Source: Neodontobutis hainanensis (lineage: Eukaryota; Chordata; Actinopteri; Gobiiformes; Odontobutidae). From it: a stretch of 64,000 bases of DNA. The DNA is taken from contig JALDNG010000024.1 of assembly GCA_024349245.1 (NCBI GenBank), positions 8,538,501 to 8,602,500 on the forward strand, written 5' to 3'. The notes below the pieces were generated by a model. It had not been told where the DNA came from. It searched no databases and saw only the letters and a program-made list of their open reading frames with translations. The translations under genes were made by a program, and so were the position numbers. How positions within the stretch are numbered: the stretch's first letter is position 1; each line of letters opens with the position of its first letter. Positions 60,552 to 64,000 of the stretch are shown piece after piece.

Positions 60552-63500
60552 GCGTGTTGCATTGGAGACAATTGATAGCACAGTTCAAAGGAGTTCTTGC
60601 TGGGTCACAAATACTTAAGTTTCAAAGTTAGTTTGAAATGAAAAATATATATAGTACTTCTACAAATTCATTATCAATTGTAAATCCTCATGTTATCATA
60701 GGTCAAAGAGGGTTACAAAAAAAAGTTGCAATTCAGAGTTTCCTTATTTATTTTTTTCTTTTTAAATCAGTTTTTATTTATAATTGTTAGATTCAAATTT
60801 TATATTTCTTTTTAATATGAAGCCACTTTATTCATTGATTTTAATTATCTACCCTACTTTCTTGTTCTGCTGCTTTGGTCAGTGTTGCTACCGACCATTG
60901 TCACACATTTCCTGTTTGTACATTTGCCCATTTTATCTGACAGTTTTAAGTTTTAACTTGTTTGATATGTTGTTTTTTTTGGATCCATGCAATCCATTTA
61001 ATTGTTTACACTTAGTGCACATATTTGGGACTGTATGAACTATTTTAATTTGATAATCATTGCACAGCCAATATTCACAAGATATGGTTTGATTAGAGAT
61101 GCAATAGTATTTTCTCCTGTTTACAAACTCTGTTTCAGTTTTACATCCACAATAATAAAAAAAAAAGTTTTAAATTGGCATATTTCTTTATTTATTAAGA
61201 TAATTTGCTAATTCAATTTAACTTTACTAATCCCCAAGGGAAAATCTGGTTGTTAGGTCTCTTAATTATTCTCTCCCTGATTAATTGTACAGTCTTATTG
61301 CAGTTGAGGGAAAAGGAGTTCTTGTGGCATTCTGTTCTACAGCTCATTGATCTCAGACATCCACTGGCTGCTCTTTGCTCTGTTCAAAAGCTGAAAGCCG
61401 GGGGTGGTCTAAGTTGTTCAGTAAACACTGATCTGATGGAAAGAGCATCAGGTGCTTGGGTCTGTTCCTAGAAACAGTTCAGAGGATGTCACAGGCAGTG
61501 TCTGGTACAGCGCTTGATTGAACTGTAACCATGACAACATGTGACCCTTGATACAGGTCTCAGTCTGACAGATCTTCTCTTAAACTGTAACACCCCCTCA
61601 ATAGCACAATCAATCACACACAAGGAAAGTTCTCTTGCCTGACTCCAGGATGTTTGTAAAAAGTTAATAAAAGCACTCGTGATAGGATTTGTTGTTTTTC
61701 AGAAGAGCCTAGTTAGATTTTTTTGGAGTTCAGAATTCCAATGTAAAGCATGTTCAAAAAACAGCTTACTTCCTGTTCCTACCTCCCAGATCTGCTGCCA
61801 CTGAATTGTACCTATATAGAAAAAATACAACAGAAATTATCAAAATTTTGAGAAAATTTTAAAAATTTGCTACCTTTATGAATGTTGTATTATTTTAAGC
61901 AAACTTTCCTCGATAATTTAAACCTGAATTTTTTTAAACATTTATTTGTAATGAAAGAGTTTGGCCACGAGATGGGGTAGTTGCTGTAACATTGTGCTCT
62001 GGCAAGTTCTCATTCAACACACCTTTGGGAGTTCACTGGGTTCACTCCCAAGGACTTGAGAGACATACGAGTTCATTCTTTGATTGTGAATGCGTTGGCT
62101 GTTGCATGCTCCCGTTAGATATGATTATTAATGTCATCTACTTAATCATTCATGTCTGCATTCTTAAAGTCAGTAATATATAGAGGTAATAATGCAAGGG
62201 GGTCTGGTTAGACTTTGTACTTGAATTGTTTTTTTTCCCCCCATACTATGAAACTATTGCAGTTAAAGAGAGATGGCTCTGGATGTAGCTCGGCCGTGTA
62301 TTTTCTTTTCTTTTTTTGTGCTGTTTCATGCAGTTTGGGGGATGCTAGAGAGGCCATTGAGAACTAGAAGTGCACTTGGATAGAGTCAAAATCAAGTTTG
62401 TGTTTCATAAGTTACCATAGTGATGAATCACATCACTACAGTTTTTCACAAAAAATGTCTGATTGTATATGTACTTGTGTTGCCTAAAGCATGCTGAGGT
62501 ACTCCCAATAACTTTCCCAGAAATTGTTTGGATTGCTGTGTGACTTTCTGTAGGTTAAGTTAGTATATCGGCTGGAAACATTTGCTTTCAGGAAGCAGAG
62601 CCACATTGAATGTCATTTTTAATTTAGTCATTCTTTGCAAACTTGGCTTGCCTTGGAGTTTAAAAAAAAACTTCCAAGCAGAAATCCCATGTGTTTTTTG
62701 TTTGAGCATTGTCTAATGAAAAATATTTGTGAGTATGAATAACTTTCAAATTCAAAAAACATAAAACCCCAATGAAATTTGTCAGGTGTGAGATTAAGTC
62801 TTTTGCAGTTCTTTAAGTAGGGAATGTTAATCTTTTTGTCATCTGAATTATTTACAACATTTACATTTTCAATCTCTCAATATTACAGTGTCATATTCAT
62901 TACCATTAAAAGGGTGTTCATTCTAATCTCTGACAATTGGCTGCATGATGACCTTTTGGATGGGATGTCTTAGTTTCATAAATAAACTCCGTGTCAAATT
63001 CGTGTTGAAATCTTGAGTGATTAATGCCTTTCTGTGTACCCAACAGAACTTTTCTCCACATCCTGAGTTTGGCCAAGTAAGCACAAATGTCAGAGGTCAC
63101 TACCAACTAGTTCTGCCTACACTGCTCCATGAGTAAACTATTTCAGAATCATAAGTTGCCTTTTAATTAAATTTGGCTCTTGTAAGCCATTTAATGCATT
63201 CTCAATTACATCCAGATTGTCCCAGTTGCATAGTTTTACGCTTGCTACAGATTTTTTCTACAGCCATTCAGCATTCTGTGTCTTTTATAATCTGGCAACA
63301 TAATGGTTTGTTAGTCTGGCACAGGAAGACCACCAGGATGAAAACGGGAAGCATGGTTGTGGTCAGCCTCCTACAACTAACCAAAGCCAGAACATCGCAG
63401 GAGTAAATTGATGCATTTGTCATCAAAGACATTTTTTTCTGGTAATCCCTGCTGTTAATTGTACAGAACTACAGCCCAATGTTCACTTCCATATAGAGTA

Positions 63501-64000
63501 CTAGCACCAGCTCACACTCACATTCAAATAGAAGACCTTACTCTGCATTTGTGTGCTACCTCAAATAAATTTCTTTGTAGTTTTGGTTTGTATTTAAAAT
63601 TTCAAATATGGATGTGCCATAGCAAAAGCATAATAGTGTAAAGTTTAACGACCTTAATAATTCAACACTAGTGGCTCAGGGTTAGTTTTGAAATAATGTG
63701 TGCTGAATAAATGTAGCCTTAAGTTTGACGTATAAGGAAGGCAGCATTATGCAGGGCCCTGTCCATTTTACTTTTGATTTAACTTTGCTGTTGTTATTAT
63801 GAATATGATGAAGTAGATAGCTAAAGTAAGTATTCATTAGTATTGATGCATTTCCTGCTGCATGGATTTCTCTTTGTTGGGTCAATGATGTGTGATAGTG
63901 TGCATTTTCTAAAAAGCATCATTGTTGTTGACTTTTTGTCATTGCAAATAAAAATAACCTGGGGTACAATGTATGAAACCCCATTTCAGACACTCACACT
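60552..64000. other. Region downstream of coprs, no gene seen
   Basis: The first 600 bases may be the coprs 3' UTR. Around 61215-61600 a diverged dispersed repeat is likely (ACTAATCCCCAAGGGAAAAT, then AGGGAAAAGGAGTTCTTGTG, wording common to fish interspersed repeats). The rest is AT-rich, with no frame having splice or family support. Confidence 0.5.

Noticed and set aside
55917..64000. miR-193 and miR-365 genes expected between RAB11FIP4 and COPRS by human synteny
   Set aside because: I looked for the mature sequences on + and found neither; they may lie outside the window or have been missed.

Overview
The window is teleost fish nuclear DNA, AT-rich and non-coding for the most part. Vertebrate split genes with GT-AG introns, V-SINE-type tRNA SINEs, hAT MITEs, internally deleted Tc1 elements, a degenerate LINE and long GATA, AC and AT microsatellites all point to a ray-finned fish, probably a percomorph. 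The species cannot be named from the sequence.

Layout. (1) 1-10.1 kb, + strand: an acidic, possibly paralemmin-like exon, then four uninterrupted lipocalin genes of the orosomucoid / tributyltin- and saxitoxin-binding-protein type. The first two lie in tandem duplicates that share long flanks. The second unit also carries a truncated copy of the acidic exon and a dead LINE. (2) 14.5-20 kb, + strand: a three-exon MISP/AKAP2-family gene with a long 3' UTR. (3) 22.5-27.2 kb, - strand: a complete eleven-exon gene for a single-pass receptor with three Ig domains. (4) 28.5-58.7 kb, + strand: rab11fip4. I assembled it from 15 coding exons whose phases all agree, giving 632 residues against about 637 in human. 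A 17.6-kb intron holds a candidate internal promoter and several transposons, and a deleted Tc1 copy sits in the apparent 3' UTR. (5) 59.1-60.6 kb, + strand: a COPRS-type gene (PRMT5 cofactor) of 264 residues, ending in a PRMT5-binding-like motif. (6) 60.6-64 kb: no gene seen.

Genes together. rab11fip4 next to coprs matches the human 17q11.2 order. A paralemmin-like exon upstream of a MISP-family gene recalls the vertebrate pairs PALM/MISP, PALM2/AKAP2 and PALM3/MISP3, here with the lipocalin array between them. The most unusual part is that lipocalin array. It is intronless, it carries an added CxxC motif, and its two youngest copies differ almost only in the region expected to form the ligand-pocket mouth. 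One older copy has lost the lipocalin signature tryptophan.
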